From a virus, in the IMG/VR virus record IMGVR_UViG_3300046001_004348, positions 1 to 21,547 of that record: a stretch of DNA of 21,547 nt. The stretch is one strand, 5' to 3'. The notes beneath the pieces are model-generated. The model was not told where the DNA came from. It searched no databases and worked only from the letters and a program-made list of their open reading frames with translations. Of the stretch, positions 20,825-21,547 are shown one piece after another; the first letter of the stretch is position 1, and every line of letters begins with the position of its first letter. The position numbers and the translations under genes are program-made.

Positions 20825-21050
20825 CTCGCATCATCAACACAATGTTGATTTTTTGGTTTAATCTAATTAAATCATTATCCAACATTCGAACACGGTCTAT
20901 CAAAGCAATTAAAACGGAACTAGCTTCCGAAAGCACAGGCTTAATTTCTTGTGTAGCCCATTGCCATACATAAAATATAAGATAACCCATGCCACCTGCG
21001 GCCACTATTGGGAATCCATACTTGTTAATCATTTCTACTAAATCTGCCAT
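20775..21050 (-). CDS. Small single-span membrane protein, YvrJ/holin-like pattern
   Basis: A 91-residue protein with an AAAGGAC site 6 bp before its ATG. One hydrophobic segment (about 12-31: FPIVAAGGMGYLIFYVW) follows a short N-terminus with NKYGFPIVA, as in YvrJ-type phage proteins. A long amphipathic helix (LSEASSVLIALIDRVRMLDN, then LIRLNQKINIVLMM) and a charged tail come next. Small one-span proteins with a coiled cytoplasmic tail are typical of class III-like holins or of scaffold proteins. Lysis function is only a possibility. It leads into csgF with a 50-bp overlap. Confidence 0.7.
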   Translation of the reverse strand: MADLVEMINKYGFPIVAAGGMGYLIFYVWQWATQEIKPVLSEASSVLIALIDRVRMLDNDLIRLNQKINIVLMMRDVKDEKTNNDTPNTKK

Positions 21051-21059
21051 ATTTTGTCC

Positions 21060-21449
21060 TTAAAATTTCAATTTAAGACCAATACTTAAATTATTGTTAA
21101 TCATTATTAATTCTGTTGCTGATAACGACATTAAAATTATTTTCCTATAGTCACTAAAATAATCTGCGGTTAGATACAGAGCAGGAATAACAAGAAGAAA
21201 ATACAAATCAACTTTATCAGTATGAGGTTGTTTACCTAATATAAGATTCTTTTCATAATAACCCTCATGCCAATGTCTTGAACCATACCTAGTGGTAGTC
21301 CAATCTCCCAACAACATTGTACCGGCTACCGTACCCCAAATCTTTTCTTCATCTGTCCATTCACGGGAGGCTTCTGCTGTTTTTATTCCAAACATTAATA
21401 AAAAAACGAAAATGTATGGAATTACTTTGTTAATCTTTCCGTGCATCAT
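21060..21449 (-). CDS. Exported or inner-membrane hypothetical protein
   Basis: About 130 residues if the ATG at 21449 or 21446 is used (the frame reaches 21479, but those first ten residues would precede the signal peptide). HGKINKVIPYIFVFLLMFGIKTAEA reads as a signal peptide, spanning about residues 2-26. The mature part has WTDEEKIWGTVAGTMLLGDW, a TTTRYGSRHWHEG segment and two hydrophobic stretches (FLLVIPALYLTADYF and IILMSLSATELIM). It ends IGLKLKF. The DWxTT and N-x-x-LG marks recall small phage-borne membrane proteins of unknown role. No family assigned. Confidence 0.65.
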   Translation of the reverse strand: MMHGKINKVIPYIFVFLLMFGIKTAEASREWTDEEKIWGTVAGTMLLGDWTTTRYGSRHWHEGYYEKNLILGKQPHTDKVDLYFLLVIPALYLTADYFSDYRKIILMSLSATELIMINNNLSIGLKLKF

Positions 21450-21543
21450 TTTTGCCATCAGCCCGAGCAATTCGGTCAATATCAGGTTTTACACCCATAG
21501 CGCTTGACATTAGTGTATCAATTCTGATAACATCATGGTTCAT
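21430..21543 (-). CDS. Small ORF at the window edge (37 aa, may be longer)
   Basis: An ATG at 21543 opens 37 codons (NHDVIRIDTLMSSAMGVKPD, then IDRIARADGKNDARKD). The frame stays open to the window end, so this may be the tail of a longer gene. It overlaps the start of the next gene by about 20 bp, the same packing as the rest of the operon. Amphipathic, no signal peptide. Low information; kept because the frame explains the bases upstream of 21449. Confidence 0.4.
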   Translation of the reverse strand: MNHDVIRIDTLMSSAMGVKPDIDRIARADGKNDARKD

Positions 21544-21547
21544 TGTT

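Noticed and set aside
13186-21547. Host chromosome or prophage junction instead of phage DNA
   Set aside because: Base composition and the dense overlapping gene packing continue across the window, there is no att-like repeat, integrase or transposase, and CsgG/CsgF are known from T4-like marine phages. An assembly chimera cannot be fully excluded without reads.
1-21547. CRISPR array, insertion sequences or glutamine riboswitch
   Set aside because: No regularly spaced direct repeats, no transposase or inverted-repeat pair, and no glnA-type riboswitch consensus found by eye on either strand.

Overview
The window is a low-GC stretch of a T4-like myophage genome, probably from a phage of an aquatic Gram-negative bacterium. 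The first 11 kb carry T4 core replication genes in T4 order: uvsW (3' end), 55, 47, 46, 45, 44, 62 and regA. The gene order, the late sigma factor gp55, and a perfect T4 late box (TATAAATA) make the phage assignment secure. The host is inferred only: consensus sigma-70 promoters, an outer-membrane autotransporter and a lipoprotein CsgG pore all imply a didermal proteobacterium. From memory, pelagiphage HTVC008M and related methylophages also carry csgG/csgF, so a phage of SAR11 or OM43-like hosts is plausible.

Layout. (1) Plus strand, 1-10289: recombination, late transcription and replication genes, with accessory genes inserted between 46 and 45: peptide deformylase, a DruA/DUF4338-like protein, a small HTH protein, a GT-A glycosyltransferase and a dATP/dGTP diphosphohydrolase-like protein. 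(2) Plus strand, 10297-13189: Hsp20 behind a late promoter, a metallopeptidase, small ORFs and a stable-RNA cluster. The cluster holds tRNA-Glu, -Cys, -Gly and an initiator-like tRNA-Met, a degenerate tRNA-like element, and two stretches that fold well but match no family I know. (3) Minus strand, 21543-13186: a tightly packed, apparently single operon. It encodes small membrane proteins, CsgF, CsgG, a curlin-repeat protein, a secreted FecR-domain protein, a small Cys-rich protein, a CHASE2-class III nucleotide cyclase, a 50-residue ORF and an outer-membrane autotransporter.

How they may work together. The left part is the phage replisome (clamp, clamp loader, RegA translational control) coupled to late transcription through gp55 and the clamp, and to recombination through 46/47 and UvsW. 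The right block looks like an envelope programme for the infected cell: an amyloid-type secretion pore (CsgG/CsgF) with a candidate curlin substrate, a periplasmic FecR protein next to a membrane cyclase whose CHASE2 domain faces the periplasm, and a surface-exposed autotransporter. A virus-encoded second-messenger and amyloid/surface module of this completeness is the most unusual content of the window.

Regulation visible in the DNA: five good sigma-70 promoters plus one with only a -10 box, two of them sharing an 11-bp upstream element; one T4 late promoter followed by a 5' UUCG hairpin; and three intrinsic terminators, one of which has the next promoter's -35 box in its loop. No terminator separates the two convergent blocks.
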